Source: Luxibacter massiliensis
Lineage (GTDB): Bacteria; Bacillota; Clostridia; Lachnospirales; Lachnospiraceae
DNA: 64,000 bases
NCBI RefSeq assembly: GCF_900604355.1
Contig: NZ_UWOE01000001.1
Coordinates: 1,302,001-1,366,000 of the forward strand
Direction of reading: 5' to 3'
Part shown: piece after piece, positions 43,087 through 51,103 of the stretch
Position numbering within the stretch: the stretch's first letter is position 1
Layout: each line of letters begins with the position of its first letter
Translations under genes and position numbers: made by a program
Notes under the pieces: generated by a model
The model's database searches: none
The model's input: only the letters and a program-made list of their open reading frames with translations
What the model was told of the DNA's origin: nothing

Positions 43087-44869
43087 CTTTCTCCCACAAC
43101 ATAAGGTCGTTTATTTCTTCTTTAGAAAGGAACGGGGCCATATCATGTATGGCAGGAGTTGAAAAACTTCCATCCTCATTCATTTTTGACATTAATTTCG
43201 GAATCAAAGGATTATCAATTCTTTGTAGAATTTCCATAAATACAGGTTCCTTTTCTGCCATAAAATATTTTATGGAATTTTCTACTTCCTCATTTGTTTT
43301 ACATAACATATACTTAAACCCAAATGCAGCGGAAAGTTTTTGGAAATCAGGGAATCCAACACCGGTATCCGGAGTACATCCGACATATCTTCCCCCAAAA
43401 AAGTTTTTATGTGTTTGACGAATCGCTTCATAACCATCATTGGAAAAAACAATTACTTTTACTGGCAGTTGATTATGTGTGATTGTCTCTAGTTCCTGAA
43501 GATTCATCATAATGCTTCCGTCTCCAGTAATACATATAATCTCTTTTTTAGTCGCTACTGCTGCACCAATAGCAGCCGGTAAATCATATCCCATAGAACC
43601 ACAAAGATAATTAGTTATTGCTCTTTGGCTTTGAGTTTTTACACCAATTTGTATCTTTGCTGCATTTACACGGCTGTTACCCATTGTAATAACCTGATCT
43701 TCAGAGATAAATTGGTCGAATATTTTCCAAAAATAATATGAGTTTACGCGTTCTTTCATATTCAAATCAGTAATTGATTCAAATACGGAGAATCGATGTT
43801 TTAATTTACAACAATATTCAAGCCACGATGATTTATTTAGAGAAGATATATCATGTGTTGCTATAACTCTGAAAAAGCCTTCTAAGTCTGAATGATAAAA
43901 ATGAGTTATCCTTAATCCTGGCTTTAATGATTCTGCTTCATCTACATCGATATATAATATTCTTGCATGAGGAGCAAATAGTTCTTGCGCAAATCCAGTT
44001 TGCCTAAAGGAAAGACTATTTCCCAATACCAAAATAGTATCTGCATTTTGCAATATAAAGTTTCCGGTTCTAGGACCGATGTCTCCTGAAAGTCCAAAGT
44101 AAAGCGGATGGTCGGTTCCCATCATATCTGTACACCAGCCGCCTCCGACAACTGGGATATTTAATTTTTCAATAAATTTTATAAATTTATCTTTAGTATT
44201 ACTACTTATAATTCCCGTCCCACCAAGAACGCACGGGCGTTTTGAAGAGCGAAGCGCTGCAAGAATATCCGCGGCATCTTCGGTTGAGAGTGTTGGAATC
44301 TCTGACTCATAGTCTGCTGGGTACAATTCTTCAGTTTCTATCACAGCACTTTGTATATCCAGTGGAATATCTATCCATACTGGACCTCTTCTTCCTTCTA
44401 ATGCTATCTTTATAGCCTTGAGTAATTCTTTTTTTATGGAAAGGGGATCTGTTATCATCGTAGCGTACTTAGTAAAAGATTCAACAACCGGTACAATATT
44501 AAATTCCTGAATTCCCCGATATCGTAATGGAAGTCCTGTTTTTATAGCCATTGTAGCATAGCGTACTTGTCCGGAAATAACGAGTAGTGGAATACTGTCC
44601 TGATAAGCTCCCATAACCCCTGTAAGTGTATTTGTTGTTCCCGGCCCACTGGTCACACAGACTGCAGCTATTTTCCCACTGATACGCGCATATGATTCTG
44701 CAGCCATGGCACATGCCTGTTCATGATGATTAAAATATACATGTACGTTACCATTTAACGCCAGAGCATTATTTAAGTGCATTGCACCACCGCCAACAAC
44801 TGCAAAACAGTCTGTAATATTTTCATCAACCAAAATATCCATTATAATATCAGCAACTCGCCGTTTCAT
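43076..44869 (-). CDS. Acetolactate-synthase-like ThDP-dependent enzyme, cassette B
   Basis: A 597-residue homologue of the cassette A ThDP enzyme. It opens KRRVADIIMDILVDENITDC, has the catalytic Glu in NHHEQACAMAAESYAR, TSGPGTTNTLTGVMG, and the cofactor motif GDGSIMMNLQELETI to FSNDGYEAIRQ. The frame extends to 44914, but GGGAGA ahead of 44869 and alignment to the cassette A protein favour the shorter start. In this cassette it stands with rfbH, so its substrate could be a CDP-4-keto-3,6-dideoxyhexose, as for YerE of Yersinia. Product identity is inferred. Confidence 0.9.
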   Translation of the reverse strand: MKRRVADIIMDILVDENITDCFAVVGGGAMHLNNALALNGNVHVYFNHHEQACAMAAESYARISGKIAAVCVTSGPGTTNTLTGVMGAYQDSIPLLVISGQVRYATMAIKTGLPLRYRGIQEFNIVPVVESFTKYATMITDPLSIKKELLKAIKIALEGRRGPVWIDIPLDIQSAVIETEELYPADYESEIPTLSTEDAADILAALRSSKRPCVLGGTGIISSNTKDKFIKFIEKLNIPVVGGGWCTDMMGTDHPLYFGLSGDIGPRTGNFILQNADTILVLGNSLSFRQTGFAQELFAPHARILYIDVDEAESLKPGLRITHFYHSDLEGFFRVIATHDISSLNKSSWLEYCCKLKHRFSVFESITDLNMKERVNSYYFWKIFDQFISEDQVITMGNSRVNAAKIQIGVKTQSQRAITNYLCGSMGYDLPAAIGAAVATKKEIICITGDGSIMMNLQELETITHNQLPVKVIVFSNDGYEAIRQTHKNFFGGRYVGCTPDTGVGFPDFQKLSAAFGFKYMLCKTNEEVENSIKYFMAEKEPVFMEILQRIDNPLIPKLMSKMNEDGSFSTPAIHDMAPFLSKEEINDLMLWEKDDE

Positions 44870-45713
44870 ATTGTCTTTTCTCCCAATTAATAAGTTTTCT
44901 AATTCCATCCTCAATGCTAATTAAATTACGGATACCCGTTTCAGAGATAATTCGCGCATTATTTGCACTATATTCCAAATTCATGCCTGTATTGAGGATT
45001 TGAACAGGATATATGCTTTCCATTTCCGTCCGCACAATTTCGGCAATAGTACTTAATTTGATTCTGATACCGCTTGTTACATTATAGTCATGAAATTTAG
45101 GAGTATTTTCAATGAAGTACATTAGATACTTGGCATAGTCATCAATATAGAGGTAATCAAAATAACAATCCTGCCGAATCGTTATTGGTTCTTTTTTTAA
45201 GCAGCATTGAATCGCATGTCTTATAAACTTTGAATCGTATTCCCCTGGGCCATAGCAGGCAAAAATCCGCAAATTGTAAATATTATTGCTATTGTGAGCT
45301 AATTCATTAATAATATATTTCGATAGACCATACGAATCCGCCGGTATTGATTCGCCAAGGCTATTTTCATCAACGAGTGATAGAGCTCTGCGTTTATCGA
45401 ATTCAGCACCAGAACCGGAATAAATCATTTTGCCAAAGGAATCCCGTGAAGTATAAAAGTTCATAAAAATTCTTAAACTATCCTCAAAAAGTGTTCCATA
45501 ACTATCCAAATGTGCACTTCTAACCGGACTTGGAGATGCAAAGTGTACAACTACATCAAATCGATTTTCCTCTAGGTATTTTTTGACCTGAAAAGAATTT
45601 CTTAAGTCCAAGTCATTTCTTTTCGGAGCAAAAACATCATATTTATCTTGCAACAATGGCAATACATTACTTCCCACAAACCCACTGGATCCTGTTAATA
45701 AAATCTTCTTCAA
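44850..45713 (-). CDS. NAD-dependent SDR next to ThDP enzyme, cassette B
   Basis: A 287-residue extended SDR, the counterpart of 25039-25893. Motifs: KILLTGSSGFVGSNVLPLL, IYSGSGAEFDKRRAL, YGLSK (Tyr-x3-Lys), NLRIFACYGPGEYDSKF and the DYLYIDDYAKYL segment. It overlaps the ThDP gene by about 20 bp. The conserved SDR-then-ThDP order in two otherwise rearranged cassettes suggests a shared two-step reaction. A YerF-like reduction after two-carbon addition is the working idea. Confidence 0.85.
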   Translation of the reverse strand: MKKILLTGSSGFVGSNVLPLLQDKYDVFAPKRNDLDLRNSFQVKKYLEENRFDVVVHFASPSPVRSAHLDSYGTLFEDSLRIFMNFYTSRDSFGKMIYSGSGAEFDKRRALSLVDENSLGESIPADSYGLSKYIINELAHNSNNIYNLRIFACYGPGEYDSKFIRHAIQCCLKKEPITIRQDCYFDYLYIDDYAKYLMYFIENTPKFHDYNVTSGIRIKLSTIAEIVRTEMESIYPVQILNTGMNLEYSANNARIISETGIRNLISIEDGIRKLINWEKRQYETASC

Positions 45714-45722
45714 GTTCTTACC

Positions 45723-46883
45723 CTACTTTACTGTTGTTAAAATTTCTTCATATACTTTATGAATCTCTTCTTTAGAAATATTTGTACTGCAAGGAATATT
45801 AATAATCCTATCACTGTAGTATTTTGCTTTCATTATGTCGTAGGCTATATATTTCCTGTACGGTTTCTGCTCATGAATCAGTCCCCATATTGGACGGGTC
45901 TGGACTCCCGCCACCTGAAGTTTCTCAATATAGCTTCGGACGTTCTCTTTACAGTAATCTGGATTTAACAGAAGAGAGTAAAACCACTTGTTTGAGCGGA
46001 CTTCTGTGCGAAATGGAAGAATGCTGTATTCTGCTTTTCCTCTAAATAACTCACAGTACAAATCATAGTTCTGATTTTTTCTTATAATAAATTCTTCCAA
46101 TTCTTCCATCTGTGCAATTCCCAAAGCGGCCTGTACATTAGTCATACGGTAGTTATATCCGACTTCATCATGGATATAAAAATGGGCATCATCCTTTGCT
46201 TGCGTGGAAAGATACTTTAAATGACCTAGAGCTTTTTTATTATGACTAATAATCATCCCCCCCCCGCCAGTTGTAATAATCTTATTTCCATTAAAGGAAT
46301 ATGCTCCAAAGTCTCCAATGCTTCCCGCCATACTGCCTTTAAATCTACCAGATTCATAGTAGGAACCTAAAGCTTCCGTTGCATCTTCAACGACTTGTAG
46401 CTTATACTCTGCTGCAATAGACATAATCTCTTCCATATCAGCTAGATTTCCAAACACATGTACAACGATAAGCGCTTTTATTTTCTTGTGTGTGTAGAGA
46501 TGAGTTAGTCCACTTTCTGTAAGTTCGCATTCCGTTTCGCAAAACTTCCTCAGTTTTTTAGGATCTATACATAAACTATCATCACAATCCATAAAAATGG
46601 GTTCTGCGTGTACATACATCACAGGATTTACCGCTGCTATAAAAGTTAGTGTCGGAACAATAACCATATCATCCATGCCCACACCGCATTCAATCAGGGA
46701 AAGGTGTAAAGCGGCAGTCCCACTTTGACATGCGACAGCTCCCGGCACCTTTGCGTATTTGGCAACAGCCTGTTCAAATTTATCAACATAAGCACCGCCT
46801 GTAGATACCCATCCCTGGATGACAGCATCCTGCACATATTTTTCTTCATTTCCTTCAAAATTCGGAACTGATAATGGAATCAT
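45723..46883 (-). CDS. legC: LegC-family sugar aminotransferase, cassette B
   Basis: A 386-residue PLP enzyme. Features: MIPLSVPNFEGNEEKYVQD, CQSGTAALHLSL, VVEDATEALGSYYESG, YSFNGNKIITTGGGG (Schiff-base Lys near residue 205) and GYNYRMTNVQAALGIAQME. This matches the LegC group, which converts a UDP- or GDP-4-keto-6-deoxy-HexNAc to the 4-amino sugar in legionaminic-acid synthesis. It follows legB by 11 bp with AGGAGATG upstream. It is closer to textbook LegC than the cassette A enzyme. Confidence 0.92.
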   Translation of the reverse strand: MIPLSVPNFEGNEEKYVQDAVIQGWVSTGGAYVDKFEQAVAKYAKVPGAVACQSGTAALHLSLIECGVGMDDMVIVPTLTFIAAVNPVMYVHAEPIFMDCDDSLCIDPKKLRKFCETECELTESGLTHLYTHKKIKALIVVHVFGNLADMEEIMSIAAEYKLQVVEDATEALGSYYESGRFKGSMAGSIGDFGAYSFNGNKIITTGGGGMIISHNKKALGHLKYLSTQAKDDAHFYIHDEVGYNYRMTNVQAALGIAQMEELEEFIIRKNQNYDLYCELFRGKAEYSILPFRTEVRSNKWFYSLLLNPDYCKENVRSYIEKLQVAGVQTRPIWGLIHEQKPYRKYIAYDIMKAKYYSDRIINIPCSTNISKEEIHKVYEEILTTVK

Positions 46884-46894
46884 CTTTTCATCTC

Positions 46895-47878
46895 CTAAAC
46901 ATTGTATATATCTACTTTATATCTATCTAGATTGTCCCTTAACCACTTAATTGTCTCTGCAAGTCCTTCCTCAAATGTATATCGTGGTTCCCAGCCAGTT
47001 AAGCGTTTAATTTTCTCATTCGCTCCCAGAAGTCTCTCTACCTCGCTTTTTTTCGGACGAAGTCTTTGCTCGTCACAGATAATCTTGGCTTCCGGATTTA
47101 TCTGACGGATCAACTCCTCTGCCAATTGCCCGATGGATATCTCACATTGAGTTGCAATATTGATTTCTTCACCGATTGTTTTATCTGATTTTAGTATTTC
47201 AATAAATCCCCTTGCAGTGTCTTTGACATAGTTGAAATCCCTCGTCGGTTCCAGAGAACCTAGTTTGATTTCTGTCTTTCCAGCAAGCAGCTGAGTGATA
47301 ATGGTTGGGATCACTGCACGGGCAGATTGGCGCGGTCCATATGTGTTAAAAGGACGCACGATAGTCACAGGCAGATTGAAACTTCTGTAAAATGACTCTG
47401 CAATCCGGTCTGCGCCTATTTTAGTTGCAGAATATGGAGACTGTCCCTGATAAGGATGTTTTTCATCGATTGGCACATACTGTGCGGTACCATACACCTC
47501 GGATGTAGATGTTATCAGCACTCTTTTTGTTTTTAAATCTTTAGCAACCTGCAGTATATTCAGTGTTCCCTTAATATTTGTATCAACATAAGTATCTGGT
47601 GCATAATAGCTGAAAGGAATCGCAATAAGTGCAGCCAGGTGTAGTACTGCATCCATATCTACCATAGCTGTTCTGACTGCATTTGGATCTCTGACATCAC
47701 CCGTAAACACATCGATTTTATCCAAAGTTTCTTGCGGGAGTGTATCAAGCCATCCCCAGGTATTAAATGAGTTGTACAGTGCAAATGCCCTCACATCATA
47801 ACCATCTTTTACAAGTTCTTCTACTAAGTGGCTTCCGATAAAGCCGTCTGCTCCTGTTACTAAAACTTTCTTAATCAT
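46895..47878 (-). CDS. legB: NAD-dependent 4,6-dehydratase LegB-like
   Basis: A 327-residue extended SDR that removes water from a nucleotide HexNAc to give the 4-keto-6-deoxy sugar. The segment VLVTGADGFIGSHLVEELV followed by VRAFALYNSFNTWGWLDTLP is the recognisable LegB start. STSEVYGTAQYVPIDEKHP carries the catalytic residues, YSATK is the Tyr-x3-Lys pair, and RPFNTYGPRQSARAVIPT binds substrate. GAGGAG before 47878 favours that ATG over the upstream in-frame one at 47893. It feeds the LegC-type enzyme directly downstream. Confidence 0.92.
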   Translation of the reverse strand: MIKKVLVTGADGFIGSHLVEELVKDGYDVRAFALYNSFNTWGWLDTLPQETLDKIDVFTGDVRDPNAVRTAMVDMDAVLHLAALIAIPFSYYAPDTYVDTNIKGTLNILQVAKDLKTKRVLITSTSEVYGTAQYVPIDEKHPYQGQSPYSATKIGADRIAESFYRSFNLPVTIVRPFNTYGPRQSARAVIPTIITQLLAGKTEIKLGSLEPTRDFNYVKDTARGFIEILKSDKTIGEEINIATQCEISIGQLAEELIRQINPEAKIICDEQRLRPKKSEVERLLGANEKIKRLTGWEPRYTFEEGLAETIKWLRDNLDRYKVDIYNV

Positions 47879-47924
47879 ATTCGTTCTCCTCATATCCTGT
47901 ATCCTTTGATAATACTGCAGATTA

Positions 47925-49262
47925 CTATTTCACGGCATTTCTAATCGTTTTTGCCATATAATCAATCATTTCATCCGTCATTCCCGGATATACCCCTACC
48001 CAGAAGGTATCTTTCATAATCCGGTCTGTGTTAGAAAGGCTTCCGACAACTCGGAAGCCTTTTCCAGTTACTCTCATTTCATCAAAGCAAGGATGCTTAA
48101 TCAGATTTCCTGCAAACAGCATTCTAGTCTGTACTCCGCGTTTTTCCACATACTTCACAACCTCATTTCTGTCCACACCTTTCTTACAGGTAATCAGGAA
48201 ACCAAACCAGCTTGGTCTGGAATTCACACATGCCTCAGGAAGAATCAGTTTATCCTCCATTCCTCCAAGTGCACTTCTTAAGCGGTTAAAATTGTGGATT
48301 CTTCTCTCTACAAATGCAGGGAACTTCTCAAGCTGTGCGCATCCGATAGATGCCTGCATGTCTGTCGCTTTTAAGTTGTATCCAAAATGGGAGTACACAT
48401 ATTTATGGTCGTATCCCAATGGCAACTCCCCAAACTGTTTGTCAAACCGATGCTGGCAGAGATTATCCTGACCGGCTGCACATACACAGTCTCTTCCCCA
48501 GTCACGGAAAGAGCGGATACATTTGTTTAGAAGTGCATTATCCGTGTAAACCGCTCCACCTTCGCCCATCGTCATGTGATGAGGCGGGTAGAAGCTGGAG
48601 GTTCCAATATCACCGATAGTTCCTGTAAATCTTTCCTCACCATCAATCAAATATTGGGAACCCAATGCATCACAATTATCCTCAACCAGCCACAGATTAT
48701 GTTTTTCACAAAACGCCTTTACTGCTGCCAAGTCAAACGGATTCCCCAGCGTATGGGCCACCATTATTGCCTTTGTTTTATCTGAATAAGCTTCTTCTAG
48801 CTTGCTTACATCTATGTTGTACTGGGGAATCGTCACATCTACAAACACCGGAATTGCACCATACTGAACCATTGGTGTCACCGTAGTTGGAAATCCTGCA
48901 GCGACAGTAATTACTTCATCACCACGTTTGATTCTTCTTTCCCCCAGCAGCGGAGATGTCAGAGCCATAAATGCATTTAAATTAGCGGAAGAACCCGAAT
49001 TTACCAAAGAGCAGTATTTTACTCCAAGATATTCTCCGAGCTTCTTTTCAAATAAATCTGTATACCTTCCAGAGGTTAGCCAGAACTCCAGGGAACTGTC
49101 AACCAGATTTACCATCTCTGCACTGTCATAAACTCTAGACGCATATGAAATTCTGTCGCCCTCTTTGAATTCTTTTTTTACGTTGTGAAATGTATCACAA
49201 TATTCTTTTACCAGGCCAAGAATCTCTTCCTTTGCCTGCTGTTCTGTTTTATTTTTAAACAT
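47925..49262 (-). CDS. rfbH: CDP-4-keto-6-deoxyglucose 3-dehydrase (E1, RfbH/DdhC-like)
   Basis: A 445-residue PMP/iron-sulfur enzyme of the DegT fold that removes the C3 hydroxyl of CDP-4-keto-6-deoxyglucose on the way to 3,6-dideoxyhexoses. In place of the Schiff-base lysine it has histidine (FYPPHHMTMGEGG), and a CxC-x7-C cluster lies at DCVCAAGQDNLC, both hallmarks of E1. Its ATG is only 11 bp after the stop of the truncated rfbG, with AGGGGAG between. It uses the product of RfbG, so it makes sense only behind a working rfbG. No partner E3 reductase is in the window. Confidence 0.94.
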   Translation of the reverse strand: MFKNKTEQQAKEEILGLVKEYCDTFHNVKKEFKEGDRISYASRVYDSAEMVNLVDSSLEFWLTSGRYTDLFEKKLGEYLGVKYCSLVNSGSSANLNAFMALTSPLLGERRIKRGDEVITVAAGFPTTVTPMVQYGAIPVFVDVTIPQYNIDVSKLEEAYSDKTKAIMVAHTLGNPFDLAAVKAFCEKHNLWLVEDNCDALGSQYLIDGEERFTGTIGDIGTSSFYPPHHMTMGEGGAVYTDNALLNKCIRSFRDWGRDCVCAAGQDNLCQHRFDKQFGELPLGYDHKYVYSHFGYNLKATDMQASIGCAQLEKFPAFVERRIHNFNRLRSALGGMEDKLILPEACVNSRPSWFGFLITCKKGVDRNEVVKYVEKRGVQTRMLFAGNLIKHPCFDEMRVTGKGFRVVGSLSNTDRIMKDTFWVGVYPGMTDEMIDYMAKTIRNAVK

Positions 49263-49273
49263 TGTGTTCTCCC

Positions 49274-49630
49274 CTAGCTCGTAAATTCGTTAATCTGCCT
49301 ATCTATACAGGCAGCTATATCTTTTCCATCCATATAATCCTTAGACCACTCTACAGTGTTTTCCACTGCCTGCCTTACGTCCCAGGCCGGCCTCCACCCT
49401 AAGTGCCCCTTGATTTTTGAGCAGTCCAGCTTCAAGAACCCAGCTTCATGGGGACCGCCGTCAGAACGGCTTTCCCAGGCCAGTCCATCCCCCCAGGCAG
49501 TGCAGAACATATCCACCAACTCCCCTGTGGTGACACAGCCGCAGTCATCCGGGCCGACGTTGTAAAATCCCGAAAATTTACTGTCCTGAAACTGTTTTTG
49601 CGCAATCATTAAGTAGGCAGCTAAAAGTTG
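49274..49630 (-). pseudogene. rfbG: 5'-truncated rfbG (C-terminal 118 codons of CDP-glucose 4,6-dehydratase)
   Basis: This fragment encodes the C-terminal third of RfbG (from LLAAYLMIAQKQFQDSKFSG to the stop TAG at 49276-49274) and lacks the NAD-binding and catalytic parts and any start. It matches rfbG at 18221-18576 without gaps; the first 265 bp are nearly identical and the last 91 bp diverge (tail KDYMDGKDIAACIDRQINEFTS against KVYMERQDIPACTDRQISAFLN). The open frame that continues past 49630 is unrelated sequence antisense to the recombinase. It may be a silent reserve 3' end, not dead DNA, since inversion would make it part of a full gene. Confidence 0.92.
49365..49629 (-). repeat. Inverted repeat arm 2 (in the truncated rfbG)
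   Basis: The reverse complement of this stretch equals 18221-18485 with five mismatches by hand alignment. Identity ends sharply at 49629, one base before the TGTGATAGAAT promoter-like element of the recombinase gene. At the other end it fades within the rfbG coding sequence. Confidence 0.95.
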
Positions 49631-49639
49631 TGATAGAAT
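49631..49639 (+). promoter_or_regulatory. Extended -10 promoter of the recombinase gene, abutting the repeat edge
   Basis: TG at 49631-49632 plus TAGAAT at 49634-49639 forms an extended -10 element about 37 bp before the ATG at 49676. Its -35 region would fall at about 49611-49616, inside the repeat arm. If the recombinase binds at the arm edge it would cover its own promoter. A second AT-rich candidate TATACT is at 49647-49652. Confidence 0.45.
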
Positions 49640-49675
49640 GGAAAAATATACTAAAAAGAAGAGGAGAGAAGTACT

Positions 49676-50611
49676 ATGGAACAAATGATGTTTGAAGAGT
49701 GGGCAGAAGAATGGCTGGATTACAAAAAGAACTACGTGAAAGAATCGACCTATGCAAATTATCTTATTGCAATGGTGAACCACATAGTTCCTGCGTTCCA
49801 GGGTATGGAAATGAATGAAATAACAACAAATGTAATACAAAATGCAGTATTGGCATGGTCTAAAACGGGATGCCTGAATAAAACCGGGGGACTTTCCTTA
49901 AAGACTATTAAAGATATGACAATCATAGTAAAAATGTGTATTAAAGATTATGAAGAACGATATGACTCTGACTTAAAAATCAGGACTATAGAATATCCAG
50001 CGATTAAAAAAAGTGAGGGCAAAGCAGTTTTATCCAAAAAGCAGCAGGAATATATGCTCAATGTGATAAAAAGAAATTTAGAATATGAGACATTGGGTTA
50101 TGCAGTTTCATTATATACAGGTATAAGAATAGGAGAATTATGTGCTTTGCAATGGGGAGATATCGATATAGATAACCGGCTTATTAGAATTAATAAAACG
50201 TTGCAGAGGATCTATCTGAAATCGGATTCCACAAAGGGTAAGACAAAGGTTACTATTACATCACCAAAATCCGATAAGGCTGTCAGGGATATTCCTATTT
50301 CTCAAACCCTATATAGTCTGTTTAAGAAATTAACCTTTAAAAATAAAAAGGTGTATTTACTGACAGGAGATAGAAACTATATAGAACCCAGATTATATAG
50401 AAAGCATTATGAGAAATTTTTACGGGAGCATAATATAGAACAAATCCGTTTTCACGGCCTGCGCCATACTTTTGCAACCAGATGTATAGAGTCTGGCGCG
50501 GATTATAAGATAGTAAGTGAATTGTTGGGCCATTCTTCTGTAAATCTGACATTAAACTTATACGTACATCCACATATGGAGGATAAAAGAAGATGTGTGG
50601 AATTAATTTAG
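49676..50611 (+). CDS. Tyrosine recombinase / site-specific integrase
   Basis: A 311-residue tyrosine recombinase. The N-terminal SAM-like core-binding domain (FEEWAEEWLDYKKNYVKESTYANYL) is followed by the catalytic domain. There, YTGIRIGELCALQWGDI holds the first Arg, a Lys lies in the beta-hairpin near KSDKAVRD, FHGLRHTFATRC is the His-x-x-Arg box, LLGHSSVNLTLNLYVH supplies the second His, and Tyr in LNLYVH is the nucleophile. It appears complete. GAGGAGAG precedes the ATG. No excisionase or other mobile-element genes are next to it. Its location at the edge of an inverted repeat suggests a DNA invertase role, though integration is the other common function of the family. Confidence 0.93.
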   Translation: MEQMMFEEWAEEWLDYKKNYVKESTYANYLIAMVNHIVPAFQGMEMNEITTNVIQNAVLAWSKTGCLNKTGGLSLKTIKDMTIIVKMCIKDYEERYDSDLKIRTIEYPAIKKSEGKAVLSKKQQEYMLNVIKRNLEYETLGYAVSLYTGIRIGELCALQWGDIDIDNRLIRINKTLQRIYLKSDSTKGKTKVTITSPKSDKAVRDIPISQTLYSLFKKLTFKNKKVYLLTGDRNYIEPRLYRKHYEKFLREHNIEQIRFHGLRHTFATRCIESGADYKIVSELLGHSSVNLTLNLYVHPHMEDKRRCVELI

Positions 50612-50659
50612 TTCTTTTAAAAATAGAAATTATCACTGCATAGAAAGTCATTTGATAAG

Positions 50660-50684
50660 GTATACCCTGTGTTACAGGATATAC
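50660..50684. repeat. 10 bp imperfect inverted repeat after the recombinase gene
   Basis: GTATACCCTG (50660-50669) and CAGGATATAC (50675-50684) are inverted with one mismatch around a 5 bp spacer. No T-run follows, so it is a poor terminator. It could be a binding or crossover site for the recombinase or just a hairpin at the end of its mRNA. Confidence 0.4.
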
Positions 50685-50765
50685 ATAGCGCACTATAAAA
50701 GGTTCAGGGGAATTATAGTAAAATAAAGTTCCCATTAAAAAAATATCATTTATTCGTGCATAGTA

Positions 50766-50794
50766 TTGTGTTTTTCGTGCAAACAGCATATACT
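50766..50794 (+). promoter_or_regulatory. Promoter of the dinJ-yafQ operon
   Basis: TTGTGT at 50766-50771 and TATACT at 50789-50794 are 17 bp apart, a good sigma-A promoter. Transcription would start near 50801, with the ATG of the antitoxin at 50825. Confidence 0.65.
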
Positions 50795-50806
50795 TATATG
50801 TATAAG
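50793..50806. promoter_or_regulatory. Probable antitoxin operator palindrome
   Basis: CTTATATGTATAAG has 6 bp inverted arms (CTTATA/TATAAG) and overlaps the end of the -10 element. That is where DinJ/RelB-type antitoxins usually bind to repress their own operon. Confidence 0.5.
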
Positions 50807-50824
50807 AAGAAAGGAGGCACGTAT

Positions 50825-51103
50825 ATGTCCAGAACCACAACTAACATTAGTATTCGTATGGATTCAGATTTAAAAGCTCAGGCAGATGCTTTGTTTGCGG
50901 AACTTGGAATGAATTTGTCAACAGCATTTAATGTTTTTGTCCGGCAGTCCATCAGGGAAGGCGGCATTCCTTTTGAAATTAGAATGGAACAGCCTAACAA
51001 AGAAACGATTGCCGCTATGTTGGAGGCAGAGAGGATTGCGAAAGATACATCCGTCAAAGGCTACACCGATCTTGACGAGTTGTTCGCAGATTTGAAGAAA
51101 TGA
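50825..51103 (+). CDS. dinJ: RelB/DinJ-family antitoxin
   Basis: A 92-residue protein with an N-terminal ribbon-helix-helix (TTNISIRMDSDLKAQADALF, then LGMNLSTAFNVFVRQSIREG) and a C-terminal toxin-wrapping part (GYTDLDELFADLKK). It would neutralise YafQ and repress the operon. AAAGGAGG before 50825 sets the start; the open frame begins earlier at 50756 but within the promoter. It overlaps yafQ by 4 bp. Confidence 0.92.
   Translation: MSRTTTNISIRMDSDLKAQADALFAELGMNLSTAFNVFVRQSIREGGIPFEIRMEQPNKETIAAMLEAERIAKDTSVKGYTDLDELFADLKK

Larger units (their letters stand above)
18221..49629. other. Proposed invertible 31.4 kb segment carrying cassettes A and B
   Basis: The segment is bounded by the two inverted rfbG arms and contains two convergent operons. 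Inversion would replace the 3' part of rfbG plus cassette A with the alternative 3' part plus cassette B behind the rfbF promoter. The joined gene would have 231 codons from the left part and 118 from the right part, 349 residues, equal to the present RfbG. A tyrosine recombinase gene starts 46 bp beyond the outer edge of arm 2. Seen: repeats, orientation, frame and length. Inferred: that inversion occurs and whether the recombinase or RecA causes it. Confidence 0.65.

Noticed and set aside
43071..43418. 115-codon open frame antisense to the cassette B ThDP gene
   Set aside because: Fully inside a well-supported gene, without motifs.
49631..49840. Upstream part of the long minus-strand open frame that includes the rfbG fragment
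   Set aside because: The residues upstream of 49630 are unrelated to RfbG, lie antisense to the recombinase start, and have no ribosome site. Only 49274-49630 is rfbG sequence.
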